From assembly GCA_964640055.1 (NCBI GenBank), contig CAZXFH010000034.1, positions 1-36,334 on the forward strand: a stretch of DNA of 36,334 bases, written 5' to 3'. Source of the stretch: CAZXFH01 sp964640055. Lineage in GTDB: Bacteria; Fidelibacterota; UBA2242; JAFGTP01. Positions 8,752 through 18,436 of this stretch are shown in pieces. The notes below the pieces were generated by a model. The model did not search any database and was not told where the DNA came from. It worked only from the letters and a program-made list of their open reading frames with translations. The position numbers were made by a program, and so were the translations under genes. Each line of letters opens with the position of its first letter. The stretch's first letter is position 1.

Positions 8752-11700
8752 AGCAACCCCAGATACTGGACTCCTTTACCGCACCGTTGAACCATCTAAA
8801 TCTGATTGAGGCCAGCGCTGGTACGGGTAAAACCTATACCATTGAAAATTTATTTGCCCGTCTGATCGTTCAGGAAAGCTATTCCGTAGATCAAATTCTA
8901 ACGGTCACCTTTACCGAAGCGGCGACCAGTGAACTCAAAAGGAGAATCCGCCATTTATTACAAGCCATTGCCAAAGCCCTACAGACGCCTCCGCCCACAG
9001 ATGGAGAGGATTCCAGGATCACCCGGCTCGCCTACGGGGGCAGACAGGTCAATATAGAGCAGCGCCGGAATTCTGTTGACCAGGCCATGCACAATTTTGA
9101 TGAAGCGGCAATTCACACCATTCATGGCTTTTGCGGTCGTATATTATATGAGTATGCCTTTGAAACCGCGACCCTTTTTAATACGGAGTTAGAGGGTGAA
9201 TCAGAGGATTTGATCCAGGAAATTGTGAATGACTTTTTCCGTTCGCATTATTATGCAGTGGATCGCTTTACTGAGTCGGTGCTGCACGCCCAGAATATCA
9301 CTCCGGACGTGCTGTTCAAATTCATACGTGAATATAATAAACGCTATGCAGCTCACCTACAACCTGCACAACCACCGAAGATTAACCTGGCAGAATGCCA
9401 GGAAATTTTTCAAAAGATGAAGCAAGCATGGGACAGGGACAGGGTAAGTGATTTATTAGAGCATCATCAAATGAACCGCCAACGGTACAAACCCGGGCAA
9501 ATAGAACGTGCGGCAGATAATACGGAACGCTTTTTAGCGGGAGATTTCAGTTCTGAAAACCTGGAGTCAATACAGAAGTTTGCCGCCTCGCAGGTTGAGA
9601 ATAATACTAATGCCGGTGCCGTCACTCCAGAGTGTGAATTCTTCAATATTTGTGATGCCTTCCTCCGACAATATGAAGCAGTGGAAAACTACAAGATTTT
9701 AGTCTATCATCGTTTAATTGAATACTTTCAGACGGTCTTCCTGCGTCGCAAATTACAGCGCAATATTCATACCTTTGATGATTTACTAAAAAAACTACAC
9801 ACTGCATTGTATGATTGCCAAAAGCAATCCCTGGTGAGGCGCATCAGACAGAGATTTCAGGTGGTTTTGATTGACGAATTTCAGGATACCGATGCTTTGC
9901 AATATGCGATTTTTAAAAAATTATTTATTCAAGGAAACAAAACCACATTTTTAGTGGGTGACCCCAAACAAGCCATATATCGTTTTCGGGGCGCCGATGT
10001 GCATGTCTACCATCAGGCCCGTCGCGAGTTGCAGGAACGCAAGGGCCGTATATATACCTTAGACAGGAACTATCGTTCTACACCCAACTACATTTTTAGT
10101 ATCAATCAATTATTCCGGAATAAAAACAGTCGACCCTTTGCCAGCAAGTTTATTGAGTATTATCCGGTCAGAAACCATGGATTTGATCAGCAGGCGGATT
10201 TAACCTATAAGGGCAAACCAATCGACCGGCCGGTCAGACTATTTTATTTGAATCGCTTTCTGACCGTTCCCCAGCTGGAAGATTTTGCCCTTCGGCAAAC
10301 GGCCAGGGAAATATTTTCTCTTTTAACCGATGAAAACTATCGGTTTGGGATTCGCGGACGCCATATAATGCCCAGTGATATTGCTGTTTTGGTGGATAGG
10401 CATCAGCAAGCCCGGGCTCTGCAACCCTATCTGCAAGCGTTTAATATTCCTTTTGTACTCCAGGCCACCGGCAGTGTATTTGATTCTCCGGAAGCCCAGG
10501 AACTGGAACTGTTGCTGCATGCCCTGGCAGAACCCAACAATCTTAGCACTCTCAAGGGGGCTTTGACCACGCATTATTTTGATTTGAAGGCCGGGCAGCT
10601 CTATGGATTCGATCGGGATGTGCATGGCGCGGAGCGTGAGCTATTAGAGCAATGGATCACCCTTTTTCGTGAATGCCAGCTGCTCTGGGAAAAACGTTCC
10701 TTTCTGGAAATGTTCAATTATTTTGTGTCCCAGGCCCGGGTTAAGGATACATTATTGAGTCAACCGCAAGGTGAACGACGGGTCACAAATCTGCTGCATT
10801 TAGTTGAACTTTTACAGCAGGAGGAACTCGAGCAACATCTGAGCATGACCGGTTTGATCACCTGGTTTATTAAACAAAGAAATCAGGAGACGCGGGAAGG
10901 AAAGGAAGCATATGAAATCCGGATGGAAACCGATGCAAGGGCTGTAAAAATACGGACAGTCCACAAAAGCAAAGGGTTGGAATTCCCGATCCTGTTTTGC
11001 CCTTTTTTATGGAGTCGGGATGCCCGCAATAGTTTAAAAAGAAGTGACCATTATGAGTTTCATGACCGGAAAGGCCGCTACATATTTGATTTAATCCGGG
11101 CTGATGAAAACATGGAGCGGGCAGCCGATGAAAATCTGGCAGAGCTCCTGCGGCTGGCCTATGTGGCCCTGACCCGGGGGAATTATCTTTGTTATCTTGT
11201 ATGGGGCCATATAAAAACCAAGACCACTTCAGCCTTGGACTACTTGAGCTGCAGAAAACAAAGCGGGTGGACAGATTCTAAAATCGGAGCACAACCCAAA
11301 GGCCGGCTCAGTAAAACTTTGGATGAAACCCTTAGCGATCATAAACAGGATAAGAATTTTCGATTTGCACAGATAAAAGAAAATTATCCGAAAATAGAAA
11401 TATTTTCTCTGGCAAAAACCCGTTGGCCGGCAGAAAAGTATAGTCAAATAACCGATAAATACCAGCTGAAATGGCCTCAGTTTACCGGAGACATTGAAAA
11501 GGATTGGGGGATTATCAGCTTCAGCAGCTTGGTGACTCCCGATGGCGCCACGCCGGGCCAAATCGGTCCGGATTATGATGCACTGGTTGATCCGGAATCC
11601 AAACCGGAGATAGAGTCTGGACAGATTTTGGACATTTTTAATTTTCCTGCCGGGAAACGCACCGGTAACTGCTGGCATCATATTTTTGAGAAACTGGACT

Positions 11701-12362
11701 ATACCGCTGATGAACCAGAAATAAAGCAAGTGGTTGATGAAGAACTGGCGGCCTTCCATCTGGTCCGGGAAGCCGATCCCACCGATTATAAAAACAGGAA
11801 GCGCAGTGTTACTTTACAGATGGTAAAGAAAGTCCTCACCACCCCGCTTTTAATTCCGGATCCTGATTTCCAGCTAGGCAATATTGCACCGCAATACCAA
11901 CTGGCGGAAAGAGAATTCAATTTTCCCATTGAGCGATTCAACATTTCGACCGTTGAGAAAGTCCTGCAAAAATATAATTATCAGCTGAAACTGAGTACAC
12001 GGGTTCTATTCGGTTTTCTAAATGGTTACATTGATCTGATTTTCCGATACAAGCATAAATGGTATATTGTTGATTGGAAATCCAATCAGATTACAGGCAA
12101 CCCGGAAGGATTTGCACCGGCTCAGCTGCAGGCTGAAATGGACCGGCACAGTTATGCGCTCCAATATCTGATATATACACTTGCTTTGCATCGTTATTTA
12201 GCGCAGCACATCAAAGATTATGATTATGAGCAGCATTTTGGCGGAGTCTTTTACCTGTTCTTGCGGGGCATTGATCCGGCCCATCCCGGTCGGGGTATCT
12301 ACTTTGATCGTCCTGAAAAATGTCTCATAGAGCAGTTAAACCGGGAAATAAGGGGGACTTAA
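8748..12362 (+). CDS. recB: Exodeoxyribonuclease V subunit beta RecB (helicase-nuclease)
   Basis: 1204 aa. It is the 3'-5' SF1A helicase plus nuclease subunit of RecBCD. Walker A is at residues 21-29 (EASAGTGKT), Walker B at about 374-380 (LIDEFQDTD), followed by VGDPKQAIYRFRGADV, the KSKGLEFPI motif and ALTRGNYL. The C-terminal nuclease domain keeps its metal ligands: H977 (in WHHIFE), D1096 (YIDLIF), D1109 and K1111 (VDWKSN), with the same D-13-D-2-K spacing as Escherichia coli RecB, and the QYLIYTLALHRYL helix. The start is GTG inside the recC stop (GTGA overlap), with TGGAGG seven bases upstream, so translation is probably coupled. The enzyme should be fully active. Confidence 0.96.
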   Translation: MKQPQILDSFTAPLNHLNLIEASAGTGKTYTIENLFARLIVQESYSVDQILTVTFTEAATSELKRRIRHLLQAIAKALQTPPPTDGEDSRITRLAYGGRQVNIEQRRNSVDQAMHNFDEAAIHTIHGFCGRILYEYAFETATLFNTELEGESEDLIQEIVNDFFRSHYYAVDRFTESVLHAQNITPDVLFKFIREYNKRYAAHLQPAQPPKINLAECQEIFQKMKQAWDRDRVSDLLEHHQMNRQRYKPGQIERAADNTERFLAGDFSSENLESIQKFAASQVENNTNAGAVTPECEFFNICDAFLRQYEAVENYKILVYHRLIEYFQTVFLRRKLQRNIHTFDDLLKKLHTALYDCQKQSLVRRIRQRFQVVLIDEFQDTDALQYAIFKKLFIQGNKTTFLVGDPKQAIYRFRGADVHVYHQARRELQERKGRIYTLDRNYRSTPNYIFSINQLFRNKNSRPFASKFIEYYPVRNHGFDQQADLTYKGKPIDRPVRLFYLNRFLTVPQLEDFALRQTAREIFSLLTDENYRFGIRGRHIMPSDIAVLVDRHQQARALQPYLQAFNIPFVLQATGSVFDSPEAQELELLLHALAEPNNLSTLKGALTTHYFDLKAGQLYGFDRDVHGAERELLEQWITLFRECQLLWEKRSFLEMFNYFVSQARVKDTLLSQPQGERRVTNLLHLVELLQQEELEQHLSMTGLITWFIKQRNQETREGKEAYEIRMETDARAVKIRTVHKSKGLEFPILFCPFLWSRDARNSLKRSDHYEFHDRKGRYIFDLIRADENMERAADENLAELLRLAYVALTRGNYLCYLVWGHIKTKTTSALDYLSCRKQSGWTDSKIGAQPKGRLSKTLDETLSDHKQDKNFRFAQIKENYPKIEIFSLAKTRWPAEKYSQITDKYQLKWPQFTGDIEKDWGIISFSSLVTPDGATPGQIGPDYDALVDPESKPEIESGQILDIFNFPAGKRTGNCWHHIFEKLDYTADEPEIKQVVDEELAAFHLVREADPTDYKNRKRSVTLQMVKKVLTTPLLIPDPDFQLGNIAPQYQLAEREFNFPIERFNISTVEKVLQKYNYQLKLSTRVLFGFLNGYIDLIFRYKHKWYIVDWKSNQITGNPEGFAPAQLQAEMDRHSYALQYLIYTLALHRYLAQHIKDYDYEQHFGGVFYLFLRGIDPAHPGRGIYFDRPEKCLIEQLNREIRGT

Positions 12363-12363
12363 T

Positions 12364-14289
12364 TTGAAAAAAGTCGAAACCCCCGGAATTGAAACGCTAT
12401 ACCAACTTAAGAATAAAGAGGGATTCCATGCTATTGATCTGGAATTCGCCCGTTTTATTCTACGCTTGGCAGATCAACCGGAGGCGGTTACACTTTTTCT
12501 GACCGCAGCTTTGGTCAGTTATTCAATTCGTGAAAATCATATTTGCACCGATCTTAACTATTACGCCGGGCGTTATTTTCCCGATTATACGCGCCGGTTT
12601 TATTATGACAGACAGATGCCAGTGGTACAGGTTAAGCTACCGTCACTGGAAAAGTGGGTCAAGACACTGAGTAGTGTTCCTCATATTATAAGCAACGGGC
12701 AGCAACGGACTCCCTTGATTATGGATCGTGAGCACCGCATCTATCTGCATCGATACTGGCATTATGAACAGCACCTGGCTGATCTGATAAAAAGCCGGTC
12801 GCAAAAGAAATATTTACATGATACCAGTAGATTTCAGTCTGACTTAAGCCATATTTCGCAGCGCTTTCATAGTAATGATCCCGGATGCGCTTGGCAATTA
12901 ATCGCGGCCTTTGCCGCCTTGGCCAACGGTCTTACAGTCATTAGCGGTGCGCCGGGGACCGGCAAGACCACGGTGGCTGCCCAAATAATAGCCCTTTTTC
13001 TATCCTGGCGACCGGATTTAAGGATCGACGTATGCGCACCCACCGGCAAAGCGGCAGCCCGTCTTAAAGAAGCGCTGGGTCAGGAATTGAAATATCTGAA
13101 TTGTGAACAAAAAACCAAAGAACAGATCGCCGCGCTGGACACCACCACGATTCATCGGCTGTTACGAGTAATTTACCATACGCCCTATTTTAGGCACAAC
13201 CAAGATAATCCTCTAGATACTGATGTTTTAATTGTTGATGAAGCCTCAATGGTCTCGCAACCCTTGATGACGAAACTCTTGCAGGCGCTGACACCCGACT
13301 GCCAGGTGATCCTGCTGGGCGATAAAGATCAATTGGCTTCCGTAGAAGCCGGGGCTGTATTCGCAGATATATGCGAAAGCGCACCGCTTAACCGGTTTAG
13401 CAAATCTTTTTGTACGGTTTTACGCCAGACCAATCCCCCTTTTAAGGAGCTCAAACTAAACTCCGGAACGGGCCCTTTGACCGATTGCCTGATTGAATTG
13501 AAAAAGAGTTACCGTTTTGACGTGCATAGTGGTATCGGCCAATTAAGCGGACTTATCAAAGTGGCGGAAGATCCGCAATCAGCCCGTCAGGTGATGGAAT
13601 TGATCGACCAGAAAGCCCCGGGAGTAGTGCAAAAAGGCTTACCCTCTCCAGCTAAATTTAAGGATCAGTTACTGCGACGGATCGCAGGTATAAAAGTAGA
13701 ACTCGATGGCCGGGAGTATGCCTTCATCGATTATCGCAATCAGCCCGATATCAACACCGCCTTTCGGATATTTTCGGAATTCAGAATTTTGTGCTCCCAT
13801 CGGGCGGCAGTTTATGGGGTTGAAAATGTGAATCAAATCCTGCGGAAATATTTACTGTCAGAAGAAAATTACCCCCAGGGTCTACCGCTCTTGATCCTGG
13901 AAAATGATCCCCAACTAAGACTGTATAATGGCGATATCGGCCTGATCAAGCGGGATGAAAAGGGAGTGAAGCGGGCTTTTTTCCCTGCCAGAGAAGCCGC
14001 AGATCAATTCAGAGCCTATATTCCAGCGCAACTACCCGCCCATGAACCGGTTTTTGCCATGACTGTCCATAAATCTCAGGGCTCCGGTTTCCTAAAAGTA
14101 ATTCTGATCCTGCCTGATCATGATTCACCCCTTTTAACCCGTGAATTGATCTATACCGGGATTACCCGTTCCAAGCAATCGGTGGAATTGTGGATGCGAA
14201 AAGATATTTTTCAGCAGGCTATTCAGCGGCCCACCTTGCGGGCATCCGGATTAAAATCCAGAATCAGTCCGGGTGAACTGATGGGATAA
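12364..14289 (+). CDS. recD: Exodeoxyribonuclease V subunit alpha RecD (5'-3' helicase)
   Basis: 641 aa, slightly longer than E. coli RecD. It is an SF1B helicase: Walker A at 195-202 (GAPGTGKT), Walker B at 291-295 (VDEAS), the motif LLGDKDQLASVEAGAVFADI, and the C-terminal SH3-like/motif V-VI region MTVHKSQGSGF...YTGITRSK. The N-terminal ~110 residues are the RecC-binding part. The start is TTG, one base after the recB stop, with AGGGGG seven bases upstream. It completes a three-gene recCBD operon. It ends six bases from the convergent gene at 14296 with no obvious terminator between them. Confidence 0.95.
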   Translation: MKKVETPGIETLYQLKNKEGFHAIDLEFARFILRLADQPEAVTLFLTAALVSYSIRENHICTDLNYYAGRYFPDYTRRFYYDRQMPVVQVKLPSLEKWVKTLSSVPHIISNGQQRTPLIMDREHRIYLHRYWHYEQHLADLIKSRSQKKYLHDTSRFQSDLSHISQRFHSNDPGCAWQLIAAFAALANGLTVISGAPGTGKTTVAAQIIALFLSWRPDLRIDVCAPTGKAAARLKEALGQELKYLNCEQKTKEQIAALDTTTIHRLLRVIYHTPYFRHNQDNPLDTDVLIVDEASMVSQPLMTKLLQALTPDCQVILLGDKDQLASVEAGAVFADICESAPLNRFSKSFCTVLRQTNPPFKELKLNSGTGPLTDCLIELKKSYRFDVHSGIGQLSGLIKVAEDPQSARQVMELIDQKAPGVVQKGLPSPAKFKDQLLRRIAGIKVELDGREYAFIDYRNQPDINTAFRIFSEFRILCSHRAAVYGVENVNQILRKYLLSEENYPQGLPLLILENDPQLRLYNGDIGLIKRDEKGVKRAFFPAREAADQFRAYIPAQLPAHEPVFAMTVHKSQGSGFLKVILILPDHDSPLLTRELIYTGITRSKQSVELWMRKDIFQQAIQRPTLRASGLKSRISPGELMG

Positions 14290-14295
14290 ATTTAA

Positions 14296-14703
14296 TTATT
14301 CCTTAATGACCAAGGCATTACAATGGGGACAGACCGTATAAATGGTATCATCTCCGTAAAACCGTAAGTGGGTAATGCGCAAACGGGCGGTACCAGCCAT
14401 TTCAGGGCGATAGTCGATGACTTTTTTACGGCGCACAATACATTCCGGTTTAAGGGGCATATCAGCATCATACAGAAGGGTTATTGCAATTTTTTCCAGC
14501 ACTTTTTCCTGCGGGTTATAAATATCCACAATACCGGACAGTTCATCGATCGGTTTATCGGCGATATTCTTTACTGTAATAGATATGTCGATCATTTCAT
14601 AGGGGCGTTTTTCCAATAGCACTCGAATAATCCGGACCCCTTCCGTAGCTGATAGGATATTGATTAAAAAAAACAAGGTAAGTGATATTATGATTTTACG
14701 CAT
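14296..14703 (-). CDS. Small secreted protein with C-terminal CPHC motif, function unknown
   Basis: 135 aa from the chosen ATG, which has GGAG about eight bases upstream and opens a good signal peptide (MRKIIISLTLFFLINILSA). The mature part (about 110 aa) looks like a beta-sandwich of the FxLYD/DUF3426 kind: ISITVKNIADKPIDELSG is typical of such extracytoplasmic domains, which often compare free and modified forms of a chain. It ends in VCPHCNALV, a single CxxC that could be redox-active or bind metal. An upstream in-frame ATG at 14760 would add 19 residues ahead of the signal peptide and is less likely. It is convergent with recD. I do not recognise a named family with confidence. Confidence 0.7.
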   Translation of the reverse strand: MRKIIISLTLFFLINILSATEGVRIIRVLLEKRPYEMIDISITVKNIADKPIDELSGIVDIYNPQEKVLEKIAITLLYDADMPLKPECIVRRKKVIDYRPEMAGTARLRITHLRFYGDDTIYTVCPHCNALVIKE

Positions 14704-14815
14704 ATTCAAGTCTCCGTTCGCCAAGAGAATATAATGGCTTTCCCTGTGAGAGGCAAGCATGATTGCTGTTGCTGGAGTGAATCGATTTTAGGGTAAATAT
14801 TCAAAATAAGTGTTT

Positions 14816-14832
14816 GCATTTATTTTAAATGC
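14816..14832. promoter_or_regulatory. Perfect 17-bp palindrome upstream of hutH
   Basis: GCATTTA-TTT-TAAATGC is a perfect 7-bp inverted repeat with a 3-base centre. It lies in the 276-bp gap between the divergent genes at 14703 and 14980. It could be an operator for either gene or a weak hairpin (TTTT follows on the plus strand, but the stem is AT-rich). No regulator can be assigned. Confidence 0.3.
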
Positions 14833-14979
14833 TTTTGCCTGGTAAAAGGTAGTGTCTTATTGATTGATTTTGATTTAAAGCCGGGATTTCAACGGGGTCT
14901 GATATAAACGCATTCCACTTGTAAGATCGGGTGTTATTTTATAACTTTGAGCAATTATTTCAGGTTTGAGAAACAAGCC

Positions 14980-16476
14980 ATGAGTAATATTAATAAAATC
15001 ATACAATTTCTTAAAAACGAAGAGAAAATTGAACTGTCCGCCGAGGAGCGAGACCGTATTTTAAAGAGCTGCCAGGTAGTAACTGATGTGCTGAAGCAGG
15101 GTGAAGTTGTATACGGAATTAACACTGGTTTCGGCAAATTGAGTCAGGTGAAGATTGACACTCATGAATTAGAGCAATTGCAACTGAATTTATTGCACAG
15201 TCATGCCTGTGGCGTCGGTGCACCGGTAGACAGGGATACGGTTATCCTGACCATGTACTTAAAGCTGCACAGCCTGCTGAAGGGATATTCGGGATGTTCA
15301 CTGGCAGTAGTGGAAAAATTGGCCGAGTTACTGAATAAGAAGATCTATCCGGTGATTCCCAGAAAAGGGTCTGTAGGTGCCAGCGGTGATCTGGCACCCC
15401 TGGCTCATATAGCTTTACCCCTGATCGGAGAAGGACGGGTCCATTATAAAGACCGAACCTGTTCAGCCTGCGAACTCGTTGCGGAAAATATTTATCAACC
15501 GGTCCAGCTGCAGGCTAAGGACGGATTATCGCTTATCAACGGTACCCAATATTCCACAGCCCTGCTGACCTATGGATTTATAAAAGCCCGGGATCTGACC
15601 TATATCAGTGAACTGGCCGCGGCTATGAGCATTGAAGCCGACCTGGCTACGGATAAGGCTTTTCAGCCTGAGATCCATGCCCTGCGTCAGCAAAGTGGTC
15701 AGCAGAGATCGGCCCGTCATATGCTGCAATTCTTAAATGGCAGTCAGATCGTCACATCTCACCGCGGTTGTGAGCGGGTCCAGGATCCCTATTGTTATCG
15801 CTGTATTCCCCAGGTGTTGGGCATGGTCTGGGATACACTGGAATTTGTAGAAAATATATTACTTAAGGAATTGGATGCGGTGACGGATAATCCCCTGGTG
15901 TTTCCCGCCCAGAATAAAATATTATCAGCCGGTAATTTTCATGCCGAGCCTTTGGCACTGGCCGCAGATTACCTGGCAATTGCCCTGACTGAATTGTGTA
16001 ATATCAGTGAGCGGCGTATTGCGAATCTGATGGATTCTTCCATGAGTCCTTTGCCGGCTTTCCTGGTAGAAAACAGTGGGAAAAATTCCGGTTTTATGCT
16101 GGCCCATGTTACGGCAGCGGCTTTGACGGCTGAAAACCGGACCCTGGCCAATCCGGCTTCAGTGGAAACCATATCTACTTCTGCTAATCAGGAAGATCAC
16201 GTTAGCATGGCTCCCAACACCTGTTTGAAGTTGAATGCCATAATCGAAAATGTACAGCAGGTTGTTGGCATAGAATTAATGGCAGCGGCACAAGGCATGG
16301 ATTTCCGTAAACCCCTGAACGGAGGAGAGGGTACCCAATGGGGATATCAGCATGTCCGTAATTTGGTTGACTACCTGGCGCAGGATCGGATCATGTATGA
16401 AGATCTGGAAAATATTAAGCGTCTTTTTGCCGATCAGGTGTTTATCGATCAAGTTAAAAAGATTGCTGACGGGTAG
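14980..16476 (+). CDS. hutH: Histidine ammonia-lyase
   Basis: 498 aa from ATG 14980. It deaminates L-histidine to urocanate, the first step of histidine breakdown, in the cytoplasm. The catalytic MIO cofactor forms from A134-S135-G136 (VGASGDLAPLAH). The conserved Tyr loop YGINTGFGKLS is present. The selectivity position reads S-H (NLLHSHACGVG) and a later loop reads NQEDHVSM, both pointing to histidine rather than Phe/Tyr. A TTG start at 14947 would add 11 residues but has no Shine-Dalgarno site; the ATG has a weak GAG-containing one. No hutU, hutI or hutG lies nearby, so the rest of the pathway must be elsewhere or absent. The next gene, guaB, is 42 bases downstream and may share a transcript. 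Confidence 0.95.
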   Translation: MSNINKIIQFLKNEEKIELSAEERDRILKSCQVVTDVLKQGEVVYGINTGFGKLSQVKIDTHELEQLQLNLLHSHACGVGAPVDRDTVILTMYLKLHSLLKGYSGCSLAVVEKLAELLNKKIYPVIPRKGSVGASGDLAPLAHIALPLIGEGRVHYKDRTCSACELVAENIYQPVQLQAKDGLSLINGTQYSTALLTYGFIKARDLTYISELAAAMSIEADLATDKAFQPEIHALRQQSGQQRSARHMLQFLNGSQIVTSHRGCERVQDPYCYRCIPQVLGMVWDTLEFVENILLKELDAVTDNPLVFPAQNKILSAGNFHAEPLALAADYLAIALTELCNISERRIANLMDSSMSPLPAFLVENSGKNSGFMLAHVTAAALTAENRTLANPASVETISTSANQEDHVSMAPNTCLKLNAIIENVQQVVGIELMAAAQGMDFRKPLNGGEGTQWGYQHVRNLVDYLAQDRIMYEDLENIKRLFADQVFIDQVKKIADG

Positions 16477-16518
16477 AGTCCAAGGTGTTTAAGTTTTAAA
16501 ATATTTAACGAGGGAAAA

Positions 16519-17988
16519 GTGAAAAAAACAGAGATCATAAAGAATGGATTAACTTTTGATGATGTTTTAATTGTGCCGGCCAAGTCAAAAGTATTGCCCA
16601 AGCAAACCAATATCACCTGCCAGCTGACTAAAAAAATAAAACTCAACATTCCCATAATGAGTGCGGCTATGGATACGGTAACCGAAGGTGATATGGCGAT
16701 TGCCATGGCCCGGGAGGGCGGCATTGGCATACTGCACAAGAATATGACTATTGCAGAGCAAGTCAGCGAAGTTGACCGGGTGAAACGGTCTGAAAGCGGC
16801 ATGATTGTAAAGCCGGTAACCTTATCTTCTGATAAGACCATCCGGGATGCTCTGGAGGTGATGTCTAAATATTCTATTTCCGGTATACCCATTGTTAATG
16901 ATGGCCAATTGGTGGGTATCCTGACCAACCGGGATATCCGTTTCGAAACCAATCTGGATTTAGAAATAAAAGAACGCATGACCAGTAGTGAACTGGTAAC
17001 TGCATCGGTAGGGACCACGCTTGAAGAGGCGGAGGAGATTTTACAACAGCACAAAATTGAAAAACTATTAATTACCGATGAGGACGGACGTCTCAAGGGC
17101 TTGATTACCGTCAAGGATATTTTGAAGAAAAAGAAATTTCCCCGGGCGGTCAAGGATTCCATTGGCCGCCTGCGTGTGGGGGCAGCAATTGGTGTCAGCG
17201 GTGATTATATGGAACGGGCCGAGCAGTTAAAAGAAGAGCAGGTCGATGTGTTGGTCATTGATACGGCTCATGGACATTCCGAAGGGGTACTGCGGGCGGT
17301 AACGGCGGTTAAAAAGCGCTTACCTTCCATGCCCTTGATTGCGGGTAACGTAGCCACCCAGGCCGCCACCCAGGCATTGATCGATGCCGGTGCCGATTGT
17401 GTGAAGGTGGGTATTGGACCGGGTGCTATCTGTACAACCCGGGTTGTGGCGGGGGTCGGCGTGCCGCAGTTGACTGCGGTGATGGACTGTGTGGCGGCAG
17501 CCAGTAAGAATGATGTTCCCATAATTGCCGACGGTGGTATTCGTTATTCAGGTGATATTGCCAAAGCCCTGGCCGCCGGTGCCGATACGGTCATGTTAGG
17601 TTCCCTGTTAGCCGGACTGGATGAGAGTCCCGGGGAAAAGGTGCTCTATGAAGGACGCGTCTATAAGGCCTACCGCGGGATGGGGTCTCTGGCTGCCATG
17701 AGTAAAGGCAGCAAGGACCGCTACTTTCAGGAAGAGGAAGAGGAGATTAAGAAACTGGTTCCTGAGGGGATAGAAGGAATAGTACCTTATAAAGGTGCTC
17801 TCAGGGATACAGTGCATCAGTTGATCGGTGGAGTAAGAGCCTCCATGGGGTATTGCGGAGCGTGCAACATCACGGAGTTTCAGGACAAGGTCCGGTTCAT
17901 AAAAGTCTCCTTAGCAGGTATTCAGGAAAGTCATCCCCATGATATAAAAATCAGCAAAGAAGCCCCCAACTACCGGACTGAAAGTTAA
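16519..17988 (+). CDS. guaB: IMP dehydrogenase
   Basis: 489 aa, the standard bacterial length. It oxidises IMP to XMP with NAD+, the rate-limiting step of GMP synthesis. The TIM barrel is split by a pair of CBS domains at about residues 95-205 (ISGIPIVNDGQLVGILTNRD; EKLLITDEDGRLKGLITVKD), which bind regulatory nucleotides. The catalytic cysteine C305 lies in GPGAICTTR. The IMP-binding IIADGGIRYSGDIAKALAAG and the mobile flap YRGMGSLAAM are present. GTG start with GAGGG upstream. It ends in a convergent arrangement with rpsT. Confidence 0.97.
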   Translation: MKKTEIIKNGLTFDDVLIVPAKSKVLPKQTNITCQLTKKIKLNIPIMSAAMDTVTEGDMAIAMAREGGIGILHKNMTIAEQVSEVDRVKRSESGMIVKPVTLSSDKTIRDALEVMSKYSISGIPIVNDGQLVGILTNRDIRFETNLDLEIKERMTSSELVTASVGTTLEEAEEILQQHKIEKLLITDEDGRLKGLITVKDILKKKKFPRAVKDSIGRLRVGAAIGVSGDYMERAEQLKEEQVDVLVIDTAHGHSEGVLRAVTAVKKRLPSMPLIAGNVATQAATQALIDAGADCVKVGIGPGAICTTRVVAGVGVPQLTAVMDCVAAASKNDVPIIADGGIRYSGDIAKALAAGADTVMLGSLLAGLDESPGEKVLYEGRVYKAYRGMGSLAAMSKGSKDRYFQEEEEEIKKLVPEGIEGIVPYKGALRDTVHQLIGGVRASMGYCGACNITEFQDKVRFIKVSLAGIQESHPHDIKISKEAPNYRTES

Positions 17989-18018
17989 AGCGGTTGGGAG
18001 CTCTTGTGACAGAGGGAA

Positions 18019-18049
18019 ATTTAAAAGAGCCAGACGCAGGCGCCTGGCT
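18019..18049 (-). terminator. Terminator between guaB and rpsT, better on the minus strand
   Basis: A 6-bp stem (AGCCAG at 18028-18033 with CTGGCT at 18044-18049) closes a 10-nt loop. On the minus strand it is followed by CTTTTAAATTT, a fair T-rich tail, so it mainly fits as the rpsT terminator. On the plus strand the tail (TGCTATTTAG) is poor for guaB. Confidence 0.55.
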
Positions 18050-18079
18050 TGCTATTTAGTATATATTAAGCGGTGAATA

Positions 18080-18334
18080 TCAGGAAAGTTTGGAAACGTA
18101 CTTACTGAGTTTGGATTTTTGATTGGCGGCTTTGTTTTTATGAATAATTCCCTTGCCGGCAACTTTATCAATAGCAGCTACCGCTTCTTTTAACAGAGGT
18201 TCGGCTTCCTTCTTGGTCTGGGCTTTTTTGACCTTTTTAATTTTAGTTTTCATTAGGGTTTTATACTGTCGATTATAATCTCTTCTTTTTTCAGCCTGAC
18301 GGATACGTTTTTGTACCGATTTGTTTCTACTCAT
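18080..18334 (-). CDS. rpsT: 30S ribosomal protein S20
   Basis: 84 aa, the usual length of bS20. The N-terminus SRNKSVQKRIRQAEKRRDYN and the C-terminal GIIHKNKAANQKSKLSKYV match the family. It is very basic and helical and binds 16S rRNA early in small-subunit assembly. AGGA lies six bases before the ATG. It is a single gene, divergent from the DUF2953 gene across about 100 bp that must hold both promoters. Confidence 0.96.
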   Translation of the reverse strand: MSRNKSVQKRIRQAEKRRDYNRQYKTLMKTKIKKVKKAQTKKEAEPLLKEAVAAIDKVAGKGIIHKNKAANQKSKLSKYVSKLS

Positions 18335-18436
18335 GGAGTGTCCTTTAATTTATTTATCAAATTACTGTGATTAACGAAAAGCAAAGTAATTTATTTAATC
18401 TGTCAATGAATTTCAAATGAAAAGAGGGGCTTTTTT

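Noticed and set aside
11229..11759. 176-codon minus-strand frame
   Set aside because: Lies wholly antisense to recB, which has clear domain matches; a shadow frame.
16449..17162. 237-codon minus-strand frame
   Set aside because: Antisense of guaB; the Ser/Ile-rich composition is typical of a shadow.
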